Assembly (NCBI GenBank): GCA_947488295.1
Contig: CANKYU010000004.1
Span: 186,001 to 250,000, forward strand
DNA length: 64,000 nucleotides
Source of the DNA: an uncultured Anderseniella sp.
GTDB taxonomy: Bacteria > Pseudomonadota > Alphaproteobacteria > Rhizobiales > Aestuariivirgaceae
Direction of reading: 5' to 3'
Part shown: one piece after another, positions 51,801 to 62,337 of the stretch
Numbering within the stretch: the stretch's first letter is position 1
How the letters are laid out: each line of letters opens with the position of its first letter
The notes under the pieces: model-generated
What the model saw: the letters and a program-made list of their open reading frames with translations, nothing else
Told to the model about the DNA's origin: nothing
The model's database searches: none
Made by a program: the position numbers and the translations under genes

Positions 51801-52262
51801 ATGACGGCAACCGACCTGCATCAGCGTATGCTTCATCAACTTGACCGGGTGAAGGCATTGAACACATCCCCCGGTGGCACTCCGCCACAGGGCGCGGAAC
51901 AAAACCCCCATGTGTCACAGCGTGCAGACGCCTCTGCCGAACAACCGCACATTCCTGCCATCACGGACGAGCAAACAAACGTCGTGCCGCAGGAGACATT
52001 CACAGACGACGATGATGACCGCGGCGAACCACGCCCTGAAGTGCAACAGCACGGCCTTGTCATCTTTGCCGGTCACGAACAGGGCATGGCCTGCGAAATC
52101 ATGGATCTCACGCAGGCCGGTGCCAGGTTGCGCCTTGCTGAAGACGTTACCGTGCCGTCCTGCTTCCAGTTGACCATACAGCCGGAGAACACTGCAAAGA
52201 CAGCCCAGGTGTGCTGGCGCAACGACCAGGAACTCGGCATCCAGTTTATCGACAGGGACTGA
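51801..52262 (+). CDS. PilZ-domain protein
   Basis: A 153-residue protein. The first 85 residues are a low-complexity Gln/Asp/Pro-rich region (DRGEPRPEVQ near the end). The C-terminal 65 residues form a PilZ-like domain: GHEQGMACEIMDLTQAGARL, then QLTIQPENTAKTAQVCWRND. The RxxxR motif that binds c-di-GMP is not clearly present, so binding is uncertain. An earlier in-frame ATG at 51750 is possible. It is divergent from trmJ. Confidence 0.75.
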   Translation: MTATDLHQRMLHQLDRVKALNTSPGGTPPQGAEQNPHVSQRADASAEQPHIPAITDEQTNVVPQETFTDDDDDRGEPRPEVQQHGLVIFAGHEQGMACEIMDLTQAGARLRLAEDVTVPSCFQLTIQPENTAKTAQVCWRNDQELGIQFIDRD

Positions 52263-52407
52263 GCTTCAGCGCTTTACCTGCCCGCCGGCAAAAACATGTC
52301 CTGTTAGCCCATGGTCATATTTGCTCTTGGCCGCATGCTTTGCTATGACGCGCACCATATTCCGTTGTGCGCTGCACCAACCCCCTACATAGCGAGGCTA
52401 AATTTCC

Positions 52408-53619
52408 ATGTCCAAGATCAAGGTTGCCAATCCCGTTGTTGAACTAGACGGCGACGAGATGACACGCATCATATGGCAGTTCATCAAGGACAAACTGATC
52501 CATCCTTACCTGGACATTGATCTGAAATACTATGATCTGGGCATCGAGTACCGCGACGAGACCGACGATCAGGTCACCATCGATGCTGCAGAGGCGATCA
52601 AGAAGTACGGCGTCGGCGTCAAGTGTGCCACCATCACGCCCGATGAACAGCGGGTCGAGGAATTCGGCCTGAAACAGATGTGGCGGTCGCCAAACGGCAC
52701 CATCCGCAACATTCTCGGCGGTGTTATTTTCCGCGCGCCCATCATCTGTCAGAACGTCCCGCGCCTGGTGCCGGGCTGGACCCAGCCCATCGTGGTTGGC
52801 CGTCATGCTTTCGGTGACCAGTATCGCGCCACCGACTTCAAGTTTCCGACCGCGGGCAAGCTGACCATCCGGTTCGAAGGCGACGATGGTGAGGTGATCG
52901 AAAGGGAAGTGTTCCAGGCACCCGGCTCCGGCGTGGCCATGGCCATGTACAATCTCGATGATTCCATCCGCGACTTCGCACGCGCCTCTATGAACTACGG
53001 TCTGACTTTGGGATATCCGGTGTATCTCAGCACCAAGAACACCATCATGAAAGCCTATGACGGTCGCTTCAAGGATATCTTCCAGGAGATTTTCGACGCT
53101 GAATTCGCCGACAAATTCGCCGAAGCGAACCTCACTTACGAGCATCGCCTGATTGACGACATGGTTGCGTCTGCCATGAAATGGTCCGGCGGATATGTCT
53201 GGGCCTGCAAGAACTATGACGGCGACGTGCAGTCCGACACCGTCGCGCAGGGCTTCGGCTCACTGGGCCTGATGACCTCTGTGCTGATGACGCCAGATGG
53301 CGACACGGTTGAAGCCGAAGCGGCTCATGGTACCGTCACCCGGCATTATCGCCTGCACCAGGAAGGCAAGGAGACCTCGACCAATTCCATCGCCTCGATT
53401 TTTGCCTGGACCCGCGGCCTGGCCCATCGGGCCAAGCTCGACGACAATGCCGCCCTGGCGACTTTCGCCGACACGCTCGAGAAAGTCTGCATCGACACGG
53501 TTGAAGGCGGCGAAATGACCAAGGACCTGGCCGTACTCATCGGGCCCGACCAGAAGTGGCTCAGCACACAAGGCTTCCTCGATGCCGTTGATCGCAACCT
53601 GCAGAAGGCTATGGGCTGA
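52408..53619 (+). CDS. icd: NADP-dependent isocitrate dehydrogenase
   Basis: A 403-residue eukaryote-like type II ICDH, converting isocitrate to 2-oxoglutarate in the TCA cycle. Seen: [20 protein letters not shown] at the start, [20 protein letters not shown] with the substrate-binding Ser and Arg, and [20 protein letters not shown] with the NADP-binding residues. GAGG lies ten bases before the ATG. Its 3' end overlaps the start of the lytic-transglycosylase gene by 38 bases. Confidence 0.97.
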   Translation: MSKIKVANPVVELDGDEMTRIIWQFIKDKLIHPYLDIDLKYYDLGIEYRDETDDQVTIDAAEAIKKYGVGVKCATITPDEQRVEEFGLKQMWRSPNGTIRNILGGVIFRAPIICQNVPRLVPGWTQPIVVGRHAFGDQYRATDFKFPTAGKLTIRFEGDDGEVIEREVFQAPGSGVAMAMYNLDDSIRDFARASMNYGLTLGYPVYLSTKNTIMKAYDGRFKDIFQEIFDAEFADKFAEANLTYEHRLIDDMVASAMKWSGGYVWACKNYDGDVQSDTVAQGFGSLGLMTSVLMTPDGDTVEAEAAHGTVTRHYRLHQEGKETSTNSIASIFAWTRGLAHRAKLDDNAALATFADTLEKVCIDTVEGGEMTKDLAVLIGPDQKWLSTQGFLDAVDRNLQKAMG

Positions 53620-54493
53620 CCAGCTCACAGTTGTTCTGCTCGCAGTCTGCCTCGCTGCCAGCGCTTCAGCCCGGCCGGTAAAGACCGGGGTGAAGCCGGT
53701 GCAGGCGCCGCTGGCTGTTGGTGAGGCGACCTTTGCCCGCGATGTCTGCAAGCTGATCGAAAACCGCTCAAGCTGGCGTGGTATCAATGCCCACTTCATT
53801 GCCCGCCTGATCAACGCGGAAAGTCGATTTTCGCCCAACGCAGTGTCGCCGGCCGGTGCTGAGGGCATTGCCCAGTTCATTCCCGGCACGGCCAAGCGGC
53901 GCGGCCTGAAAAATCCGTTTGATCCGGCCGCCGCACTGACAGCATCGATTGACTTCCTCGCCCATCTGAAAACCCGGTTTGGAAACCTCGGGCTGGCGGC
54001 TGTCGCCTATAATGCAGGCGAAGGCGCTGCCTCACGGTTTGTTGCCGGCGGCGGGATTCCGCTGGAGACTGAAAACTACGTGTACTCCATCACCGGCCGT
54101 GCCGCGGAAGAATGGCGAAAGCCGGACGCCCGACATGCGATTCCGCTGATTGACGGCAAGAAATCATTTGCCGATGCCTGCCCGGGCCTCGTCCGCAAGC
54201 CCGGGCGCATCCGGCTGGCGACAAAATCGTCACCGCACCAGCCCTGGGGTGTGCTGATCTCGGAGAGTTTTTCCCGAAACACCGCGGTTCGCACATTCAA
54301 CCGGATCAAAAAAAGGTTTCCGGCAGGCCTGCGGGAAAGACCGCCGATGGTCGTGCGGGTCAGGAACTTGAGCCTGGGGGCGAGGCGGCGTTATTCCGCG
54401 CGTATCGGTGCCGCCAGCCGGCAAAAAGCGGCCAAAATCTGCAAATCGCTGCAGGCCCGCTCCGTTGTCTGTATTGTACGCCGCACCAGATAG
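53582..54493 (+). CDS. Lytic transglycosylase-like protein (SLT domain)
   Basis: A 303-residue exported enzyme. A hydrophobic signal-like segment ([16 protein letters not shown]) ends before residue 31. The SLT domain has the catalytic Glu80 in [20 protein letters not shown], then [14 protein letters not shown] and [13 protein letters not shown]. It cuts glycan strands of peptidoglycan. The C-terminal 120 residues are basic with no named domain. The start at 53582 lies inside icd; no other good start is in frame before the signal peptide. Confidence 0.85.
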   Translation: MPLIATCRRLWADQLTVVLLAVCLAASASARPVKTGVKPVQAPLAVGEATFARDVCKLIENRSSWRGINAHFIARLINAESRFSPNAVSPAGAEGIAQFIPGTAKRRGLKNPFDPAAALTASIDFLAHLKTRFGNLGLAAVAYNAGEGAASRFVAGGGIPLETENYVYSITGRAAEEWRKPDARHAIPLIDGKKSFADACPGLVRKPGRIRLATKSSPHQPWGVLISESFSRNTAVRTFNRIKKRFPAGLRERPPMVVRVRNLSLGARRRYSARIGAASRQKAAKICKSLQARSVVCIVRRTR

Positions 54494-54564
54494 ACAATGG
54501 CAGATTGCCGTCAACACCGGCTTCAGGCATGCTGCAAACTGAAAATCACCAACAGGAGGCCGGC

Positions 54565-55377
54565 ATGAACACGATTTCAACCAAAACCCGTGAAGACTTC
54601 AGCCGGGACGGCGTATGCGTGCTGCGGAATGTCGTTCCTGCAGACTGGCGCAACCGGCTTGAGACGGCAATTGAAGAAAACATGCTAACTCCGGGCCCTT
54701 ACGGAAAAAATCATACCGAAGAAGGCAAGCCGGGCGCTTACTTCGGTGATTATGTCAATTGGCAGCGCATCCCGGCTTACAAGGATGTGTGCGATGACGG
54801 CCCGCTGGGCGCCATAGCCGGTGAACTTATGAATGCAGCACGCACGCAACTGTTTCATGAGCACGTGCTGGTCAAGGAGCCCGGCACCGCCGATCCGACG
54901 CCGTGGCATCAGGACCTGCCGTATTACTGCCTGGACGGTTCAAAGACCGTGTCCATCTGGGTGCCGCTTGATCCGGTTTCGAAAGCCGTTTGCCCGCATT
55001 TCATCGCCGGAAGTCACAAAGGCTCGGTCACCTACGTGCCGCGCCGCTTCAAGACACTGGAACCGCTTGAAGGCGATACCTCGATCTATCACCCCTTCCC
55101 CGAGATTGACGAGGAAGAACAGGCGAAAGACCTGCGCGCCTGGGACCTGGAACCGGGCGATGCCGTCGCCTTCGACTATCACACCCTGCACAATGCGCCG
55201 CCCAACACGTCAGGTACCCGCAGGCGGGCCGTGAGCTTTCGCTTCATCGGCGAGGACTGCCGCTATGTTGCAAGGTCTCATGCCGTGTCGCCGCCATTTG
55301 ATGAAATGGGCCTGAAACTGAAGATGGGTGATGCGCTGCCGGAGGACTGGTTTCCGGTGGTGTGGCAACGCCCGTAA
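54565..55377 (+). CDS. Phytanoyl-CoA dioxygenase (PhyH) family protein
   Basis: A 270-residue Fe(II)/2-oxoglutarate oxygenase. The facial triad is visible as His115 and Asp117 in WHQDLPY, and a later His in FDYHTLHNAP (about 212–220) with the downstream Arg (RRRAVSFRF) that binds 2-oxoglutarate. Substrate unknown; the family hydroxylates small molecules. AGGAGG precedes the ATG at 54565. Its stop TAA shares one base with the ATG of the GFA gene, so they are translationally coupled. Confidence 0.93.
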   Translation: MNTISTKTREDFSRDGVCVLRNVVPADWRNRLETAIEENMLTPGPYGKNHTEEGKPGAYFGDYVNWQRIPAYKDVCDDGPLGAIAGELMNAARTQLFHEHVLVKEPGTADPTPWHQDLPYYCLDGSKTVSIWVPLDPVSKAVCPHFIAGSHKGSVTYVPRRFKTLEPLEGDTSIYHPFPEIDEEEQAKDLRAWDLEPGDAVAFDYHTLHNAPPNTSGTRRRAVSFRFIGEDCRYVARSHAVSPPFDEMGLKLKMGDALPEDWFPVVWQRP

Positions 55378-55847
55378 TGGCGGATACCCATTCAGGCGGG
55401 TGCCAGTGCGGGGCGGTGCGATACCGGATAACCGGTCCACTGGGTCATTCCGGCATCTGCCATTGCCGCATGTGCCAGAAAGCCGGCGGCAATTTCGGCA
55501 TGGTGCTGCTGACAACGCTGATGGACAAGGTGGAGTGGACCCGTGGAAAAGCAGCCGAGTTTTCCTCAACGCCGGTCACGGTGCGGGGTTTCTGCGAAAA
55601 GTGCGGCACCCCGCTCTACATGCATGAGAAAGGCGATGTGAACTACGAACTGACCGTGGGCTCACTGGACGCGCCGGACAGCGCACCGCCGGTAGACGAG
55701 GTGGGCATCGAGAGCAAGAGGGCATGGTTCAACCAGATCATCACCCTGCCCGGTCACTCCACAACAGACGATCGTACGCCGCAAGACCTGGAAAAGCTGG
55801 TATGCTGGCAGCACCCCGATCACGATACGGACCAGTGGAACCCATAG
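55377..55847 (+). CDS. GFA-family zinc-binding protein
   Basis: A 156-residue protein of the glutathione-dependent formaldehyde-activating (GFA/Mss4) family. Zinc-ligand cysteines are at C9 and C11 (GGCQCGAVR), C28, C30 and C33 (ICHCRMCQK) and in GFCEKCGTPLY. Its start TAATG overlaps the PhyH stop. The family is usually involved in small-aldehyde or S-conjugate chemistry; most members have no proven activity. The 276 bases after it (55848–56123) hold no gene that I can see. Confidence 0.9.
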   Translation: MADTHSGGCQCGAVRYRITGPLGHSGICHCRMCQKAGGNFGMVLLTTLMDKVEWTRGKAAEFSSTPVTVRGFCEKCGTPLYMHEKGDVNYELTVGSLDAPDSAPPVDEVGIESKRAWFNQIITLPGHSTTDDRTPQDLEKLVCWQHPDHDTDQWNP

Positions 55848-56123
55848 GCTCAGGGCTTATTTCGTCGATCTGGGCTTCAGTATTCGCGCGGCGGACAAAC
55901 CCGCCATGGCACGTCCGCTCAGGCCTCAAAGCACTCCTATACTGCTGTTGGCACACGTCATAATCCATCACAAATTGGCCCTGACATTACCCGGCTACCC
56001 GCTTTTCACTGCCGCAATGCCAAGTCACCTTCTGTGTCCAGCGGAGGGTAGCTGCACGACTTTACTGGCTGCGTAGTGAGCCAGGTGCAGGTCATCGAAG
56101 CTTAGTGTAACAGGAGAATTAAC

Positions 56124-56342
56124 ATGAAAAAGTTTCTCGCAGTCATTCTTGCAACTGGTTTTGCATCCACCGCAGCGGTTGCTGCTGACTTCACCGCTGT
56201 AGACGCTGACCAGAACGGCTCAGTAACTATGGAAGAAGCCAAGGCTGCATTGCCGAACCTTTCCGAAGACGCCTTCAAGGCTGCTGATGGCGACCAGAAT
56301 GGCGAACTGAGTGCAGAAGAGTGGGCAGCTGCCCAAGGCTAG
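56124..56342 (+). CDS. Secreted two-EF-hand protein, copy 2
   Basis: A 72-residue exported protein with a signal peptide (MKKFLAVILATGFASTAAVA) and two calcium loops, DADQNGSVTMEE (26–37) and DGDQNGELSAEE (56–67). Layout, length and spacing match copy 1 at 37814–38032; about half the mature residues agree. ACAGGAGAAT is a strong ribosome-binding site. It ends at a clear terminator. A calcium-binding periplasmic protein is likely. Confidence 0.93.
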   Translation: MKKFLAVILATGFASTAAVAADFTAVDADQNGSVTMEEAKAALPNLSEDAFKAADGDQNGELSAEEWAAAQG

Positions 56343-56370
56343 TACTAGCCTCGCACAGCAAACGAATTGG

Positions 56371-56400
56371 CCCCGCCCGACTTGTTCTGGCGGGGTTTTT
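56371..56400 (+). terminator. Rho-independent terminator of EF-hand copy 2
   Basis: CCCCGCC (56371–56377), 11-base loop, GGCGGGG (56389–56395), then TTTTT. A strong GC-rich stem with T-tract, 29 bases after the stop. Confidence 0.95.
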
Positions 56401-56510
56401 CATTGCCGTTGCTTACGAGGTGCTATTCTCCATTGGCACCGGTCAAAGGAGTGACCCTCCTTCTAGGCGCTGCCAGTGTGGCCATTGCGTGTCATCGTGG
56501 GCGTTGCACC

Positions 56511-57614
56511 CTAAATCCAGAATTTTTCATGAACCGTGGCCTGGCGCGAACCATCAGTGGTTTCCACGACCAACACGTTGCCTTCATCCCAGTGCGTCAT
56601 GCGCACCATTCCTACGGCGACATTTGTATTGAAATCAGGAGACCACGCCGCCGAAGACACCCGGCCGACGACCTTGCCGTCAGCCAGGAGCGGCCAGTAC
56701 CTGTCACAGGCCGGCACCGGATCGCCCGCGATGGAAATTGCCCGGATCTGTTTCACCGGCCCTTCTGCGGCAACCCGCAGGAGCGCGTCGCGTCCGATAC
56801 AGCCAATGGCTGTATGGGTGTTGCAGAACCGTCCCAGCCCGCATTCATGTGGTGTGTTGTCGTCTGTCATATCGTTACCGTAAGACAGCAGACCCGCTTC
56901 GATGCGTTCGATCGCATTGGGACAACCGGCATGAACGTCCATGTCCTTGCCTGCCTCCATCAGCGCATTCCACAGCGGCATGCCGATGTCTTCGCCCTCA
57001 ACGTAGATCTCGAAACCACCCTGTTTGGAATAACCTGACCGCGCAACCACCAGATCACGGCCCTGAAAACTCAGTGGCACGAAGCGGAAGAACCGGATCT
57101 GGCGTACCTGCTCACCGAACACAGCAGCCATCAGGTCATCGGCACGCGGTCCCTGAACTGCCAGAGGCGACACATCGGGCTCATCGATCAGCACGTCGAG
57201 CCGGTAGCCATAGGCCAGTCCCTTGACCCAGTACAGGAGGTCGCTGTCGGCAATGGAGATCCACCAGCGGTCTTCCGTCAGTTTGACGGCAACGGGATCA
57301 TTCAGCATGCCGCCGGTTTCATCCACGATGGGTATGTAGTAGCACTGCCCCGGCTGCATCGACCGCAGGTCACGAGGAGTGAGAAGCTGTACAAGCCGCC
57401 CCGCATCGGGGCCACGTACTTCAACCTGACGCTCGCAGGCCACATCCCAGACCTGCACCGCCTCCTTGAGGTGGCGATAGTCTTCCTGCACCGAGCGGAA
57501 AACGGTCGGAAGAAGCATGTGATTATAGACGGTATAGGCTTTAACGCCTGCCGCTTCGACACCGTCAGAAAATGGCGTGCGCCGCAGTCTGCGGGATGGG
57601 GAAATCAGGGCCAA
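56511..57614 (-). CDS. dmdA: Aminomethyltransferase-fold protein, probable DMSP demethylase DmdA
   Basis: A 367-residue GcvT-fold protein. The N-terminus SRRLRRTPFSDGVEAAGVKA and YTVYNHMLLPTVF, then WDVACERQVEVRGPDAGRLV and LTPRDLRSMQPGQCYYIPIV, follow the DmdA pattern as I remember it, rather than the glycine-cleavage T protein. DmdA transfers a methyl group from dimethylsulfoniopropionate to tetrahydrofolate in marine bacteria. Later segments SGYSKQGGFEIYVEG and AGCPNAIERIEAGLLSYGND are shared with GcvT. No other DMSP gene (dmdB, C or D) is nearby. Telling DmdA from closely related demethylases needs a tree. Confidence 0.72.
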   Translation of the reverse strand: MALISPSRRLRRTPFSDGVEAAGVKAYTVYNHMLLPTVFRSVQEDYRHLKEAVQVWDVACERQVEVRGPDAGRLVQLLTPRDLRSMQPGQCYYIPIVDETGGMLNDPVAVKLTEDRWWISIADSDLLYWVKGLAYGYRLDVLIDEPDVSPLAVQGPRADDLMAAVFGEQVRQIRFFRFVPLSFQGRDLVVARSGYSKQGGFEIYVEGEDIGMPLWNALMEAGKDMDVHAGCPNAIERIEAGLLSYGNDMTDDNTPHECGLGRFCNTHTAIGCIGRDALLRVAAEGPVKQIRAISIAGDPVPACDRYWPLLADGKVVGRVSSAAWSPDFNTNVAVGMVRMTHWDEGNVLVVETTDGSRQATVHEKFWI

Positions 57615-57870
57615 TCGCGTTCACTCCGGTTCAGTAATTGTTTTTCGTTACTGGCATCGCCCAACCTTGCCGGTCAAGCTCATCTGCGACATGAAAAAAG
57701 CCAATTGGTCGCAACAGAGGAATATTCGGGAGGAAATTTCAAAAAATCAGTCGGCGTATGTTGAAAGGAATGCCAGTGGGATGGCGTGGCATTGCCGGCA
57801 GGCGCACACCAGCGCGAAGCAGCATCGCATCTTGGCCGGCCTGTCAGCGACCTTGGCCGGCAAACTGTCA

Positions 57871-57891
57871 CTGAGCACCAGCTGTGCTCAG
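57871..57891 (-). terminator. Hairpin after alaS
   Basis: CTGAGCAC (57871–57878), loop CAGCT, GTGCTCAG (57884–57891): a perfect 8-bp stem 22 bases past the alaS stop on the minus strand. The tail is only weakly T-rich. The rest of 57615–57912, between dmdA and alaS, shows no gene; TTGGCCGGC occurs twice there (57833 and 57852 areas). Confidence 0.5.
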
Positions 57892-57912
57892 AAAACTGGC
57901 ACCTGACCCTGG

Positions 57913-60570
57913 CTATCCAGCCAGCGCCGCACGAATGGCGTCAAGCGCCGCATCTGCCTTGTTGCCGTCAGGGCCGCCGCCCTGGGCCATGTCCGGACGG
58001 CCGCCGCCGCCCTTGCCGCCGACAGCCTCAACACCTGACTTCACCAGATCAACAGCACTCAACTTGTCTTTCAGATCATTGGTCACACCTACGCCGACAG
58101 CCGCCTTGCCGTCATTGACGGCAATCAACGCCACGATGCCCGAGCCAACCTGGGCCTTGCCGTCATCAATGGCACCGCGAAGGTCTTTTGGATTCAATCC
58201 GTCCAGCACCCGCGCCAGCAACTTTACACCACCAATGTCTTCAATCGCCCCGCCGCCGGATGCGCCGCCACCCATGGCGAGCTTTTTCTTCACGTCTGCC
58301 AGTTCACGCTCAAGGACTTTGCGTTCCTCAACCAGCGCGGCAACCCGCGTCTCCACATCATCGGGGGCTGCCTTCAACAGGCCCGCAATGCGCGACACCT
58401 GCCTGTCGCGGGCCTCAAGATGTTGCCGGGCCGCATCGCCGGCAAGCGCCTCAATGCGGCGGACCCCGGCGGCCGACGCGGCCTCGGATACAACTCTCAC
58501 CAGGCCGATATCACCTGTACGACCCACATGGGTGCCGCCACACAGCTCCATTGAATAAACCTGCTTGTTGCCGCCGCCCGGCTGAACTCCCATGGAGACA
58601 ACCCGCACCTCGTCGCCATACTTTTCACCAAACAGCGCCATTGCGCCCTGCTCTATGGCCTCGTCAACGCTCATCAGGCGCGTCGACACGGCGTCATTCT
58701 GCAGAACCACCTGATTGGCAATCTGTTCAACCTGTTCAAGTTCGTTGTCTGACAGGGATTTCGGATGGGCAAAATCGAACCTGAACCTGTCCGGCTCGAC
58801 CAGCGACCCCTTCTGAACCACATGATTGCCCAGCACCTGCCGCAAAGCCTCGTGCACCAGGTGGGTGGCTGAATGATGAATGCGGTTGCCCGACCGCCGG
58901 TGATGGTCGACCAGCATTTCCACTGCGTCTCCGACCGAGATCTCACCATCTTCGACAACGGCCATGTGGACGAACAGGTCACCCAGCCTTTTCTGGGTAT
59001 CGGTAATTGCAATCCGGGCGCCGGCGGCCGTCTTCATCATGCCGCGGTCCCCGGTCTGACCGCCGCTTTCACCATAAAACGGAGTCTGGTTGACGATGAT
59101 GGACACCTTGTCGCCTTTGGCGGCCGTCTCCAGCATATTGCCGTCGGTCGTCACGATTGCGGAGACAACGCCTTCCGCAGTTTCGGTCTCATAACCGAGA
59201 AAGTCAGTCGCGCCGGTCTTGTCGCGCACATCAAACCAGACTGCGTCTGTATTGGTGTCACCCGATCCCGCCCATGCCTTTCGGGCATCGGCCTTTTGCT
59301 TGTCCATGGCCGTGTTGAAGGCATCTGTATCGACGGAAATCTCGCGCGCGCGCAGCGCGTCCTCCGTCAGGTCGAGCGGGAAGCCGTAAGTGTCATAAAG
59401 CTTGAAGGCAACGTCTCCGGAAAACCGGTCGCCGGCAGACAGGCCTGCCGACTCGTCGTCGAGCATTTTCAGGCCACGTTCCAGCGTTTTGCGGAAGCGG
59501 CCTTCCTCCAGCCGCAGGGTTTCGGTGATCAGGTCACCCGCTCTGGACAATTCCGGAAACGCCTGCGCCATCTCCCGCTGCAATGCCGGAACCAGTTTCC
59601 ACATCAGGGGCTCTTTCACGCCGAGCAATTCGGCATGACGCATGGCGCGGCGCATGATGCGCCGCAGGACATATCCGCGGCCCTCGTTTGATGGCAGCAC
59701 GCCGTCGGCAATCAGGAAGGATGTGGCCCGCAGATGATCGGCAATGACCCGGTTTGACGCCTTGTTCTCTCCAACAGCCTCGACACCCGTCTGTTCCTCG
59801 ATTGAGGCGATCAGCGATTTGAACAGGTCGGTATCGTAATTGTCATGACTGCCCTGCAGCAGCGCTGAGATGCGCTCAAGACCCATTCCGGTGTCGATCG
59901 AGGGCCGTGGCAGGTCCTGACGATCATCAACCGTTACCTGTTCATACTGCATGAACACCAGGTTCCATATCTCGATGAACCGGTCGCCATCCTCATCCGG
60001 TGAGCCGGGTGGACCGCCTGGAATGTGGTCGCCGTGATCGTAGAAAATTTCCGAGCACGGCCCGCACGGTCCGGTGTCGCCCATGGCCCAGAAATTGTCA
60101 TGGGTCGGAATGCGTATGATTTTGTCTTCGGACAGGCCGGCAATCTTCTTCCACAGATCGAATGCCTCGTCATCGGTGTGGTAGACCGTGACCAGCAGAC
60201 GACGGGCGTCCAGACCGTACTCTTTTGTGATCAGGTCCCAGGCCAGCTCTATGGCGTGTTCCTTGAAGTAATCACCAAACGAGAAATTGCCGAGCATCTC
60301 AAAAAAGGTGTGATGGCGCGCAGTGTAACCGACATTGTCCAGGTCATTGTGCTTGCCACCGGCCCGAACGCATTTCTGTGACGTGACCGCCCGGCTGTAT
60401 GGCCGCTTTTCAAGCCCCGTAAACACGTTCTTGAACTGCACCATGCCGGCATTGGTGAACATCAGCGTCGGATCATTGTGCGGCACAAGTGACGATGACG
60501 CCACTTCCTCATGGCCGTTTTTCACGAAGTAATCGAGAAAGGTGGAGCGTATTTCGTTGACGCCTGACAT
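57913..60570 (-). CDS. alaS: Alanyl-tRNA synthetase
   Basis: An 885-residue class IIc synthetase. [20 protein letters not shown] is the catalytic-domain start, with [19 protein letters not shown] as motif 1 and [14 protein letters not shown] as motif 3. The editing domain has [14 protein letters not shown] (zinc histidines) and [13 protein letters not shown]. The C-terminal C-Ala domain is Gly-rich near [15 protein letters not shown] placed the start at 60570; the 25 residues from 60645 look non-conserved. It follows recA on the same strand, as is common in alphaproteobacteria. Confidence 0.97.
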   Translation of the reverse strand: MSGVNEIRSTFLDYFVKNGHEEVASSSLVPHNDPTLMFTNAGMVQFKNVFTGLEKRPYSRAVTSQKCVRAGGKHNDLDNVGYTARHHTFFEMLGNFSFGDYFKEHAIELAWDLITKEYGLDARRLLVTVYHTDDEAFDLWKKIAGLSEDKIIRIPTHDNFWAMGDTGPCGPCSEIFYDHGDHIPGGPPGSPDEDGDRFIEIWNLVFMQYEQVTVDDRQDLPRPSIDTGMGLERISALLQGSHDNYDTDLFKSLIASIEEQTGVEAVGENKASNRVIADHLRATSFLIADGVLPSNEGRGYVLRRIMRRAMRHAELLGVKEPLMWKLVPALQREMAQAFPELSRAGDLITETLRLEEGRFRKTLERGLKMLDDESAGLSAGDRFSGDVAFKLYDTYGFPLDLTEDALRAREISVDTDAFNTAMDKQKADARKAWAGSGDTNTDAVWFDVRDKTGATDFLGYETETAEGVVSAIVTTDGNMLETAAKGDKVSIIVNQTPFYGESGGQTGDRGMMKTAAGARIAITDTQKRLGDLFVHMAVVEDGEISVGDAVEMLVDHHRRSGNRIHHSATHLVHEALRQVLGNHVVQKGSLVEPDRFRFDFAHPKSLSDNELEQVEQIANQVVLQNDAVSTRLMSVDEAIEQGAMALFGEKYGDEVRVVSMGVQPGGGNKQVYSMELCGGTHVGRTGDIGLVRVVSEAASAAGVRRIEALAGDAARQHLEARDRQVSRIAGLLKAAPDDVETRVAALVEERKVLERELADVKKKLAMGGGASGGGAIEDIGGVKLLARVLDGLNPKDLRGAIDDGKAQVGSGIVALIAVNDGKAAVGVGVTNDLKDKLSAVDLVKSGVEAVGGKGGGGRPDMAQGGGPDGNKADAALDAIRAALAG

Positions 60571-60690
60571 GGAATTGAAAGCCTGCTTTGAAATAGATGA
60601 ATGTGTCGAGGGCGCATTTATACCCGCACCGGTCGTGATGTCCATAAATCCGTGACATGCCCGGGGGTCAGAACCAGATCTTCAAACACA

Positions 60691-60723
60691 CAAACGCCCT
60701 CCCGGTGGTCGGGAAGGCGTTTG
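60691..60723 (-). terminator. Hairpin between recA and alaS
   Basis: CAAACGCC (60691–60698) pairs with GGCGTTTG (60716–60723) with inner CCCG/CGGG. It lies about 170 bases beyond the recA stop and 120 before the alaS start. The tail GTGTGTTTG is T-rich only in part. The 60571–60893 spacer contains no gene; smaller dyads occur at 60758–60815 and 60823–60840. Confidence 0.55.
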
Positions 60724-60893
60724 AAAGCAGGATCTGATGGGGCGTCAGTAATCCTGCAAGGCCGGACCGGATGAGGGTCAGGGGTTTGGGGGGTGCTCAT
60801 GTCCCGGCACCGGCCTTTGTTCAGGTGGGAGCCTGAAATCTACACTACTCACTATACGCGATCCGGCAGGGATCGGACCGCAAAGCGGCAAAA

Positions 60894-62018
<1,125 letters not shown>

Positions 62019-62063
62019 GCTCCTTATTTCACATTGCGTTGCTGCTCGCCAGACAATCCGCTC

Positions 62064-62078
62064 GTTCCGGCTTTGTTC
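62064..62078 (-). promoter_or_regulatory. SOS box (LexA site) of recA
   Basis: GTTC (62064–62067), CGGCTTT, GTTC (62075–62078); on the coding strand GAAC-N7-GAAC, the direct-repeat LexA motif of alphaproteobacteria. It lies 46 bases upstream of the recA start. A second, degenerate copy (GAAC-N7-GTAC) is at 62088–62102. Confidence 0.88.
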
Positions 62079-62337
62079 TTCAGTATTGTACTCATTTTGT
62101 TCTCATTGCAAGGAAAAAATTAAAGCGTTGTTATAACAGGATTTTTGAGCATTTCTGCCGGAACGGCGGGCCTCACTGACGAAATTCACGAGTGACCTTT
62201 GTGTGCCATGTTGATGCCGGCCAGCGATTCTGGCCAGGACATCCGCGTGTCCCCTGCCGAGCCATTTTGAGCACTGGCCAAACTGTCCGCTTTCTGCCAG
62301 TTTGCAGTCCCTGAGCAATGGTCCTGGAGGTTGCCAC

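Noticed and set aside
57577..57906. Plus-strand frame of 109 codons between dmdA and alaS
   Set aside because: It has no ribosome-binding site, unusual composition and no homology that I recognise.
58873..59691. Plus-strand reading frame within alaS
   Set aside because: It overlaps the alaS coding region in the opposite direction and has no domain or ribosome-binding site.
60840..60857. Sequence resembling a T7 promoter (ACTCACTATA core)
   Set aside because: Only about 13 of 18 positions match, the critical -8 to -11 region is imperfect and there is no phage context; likely chance.
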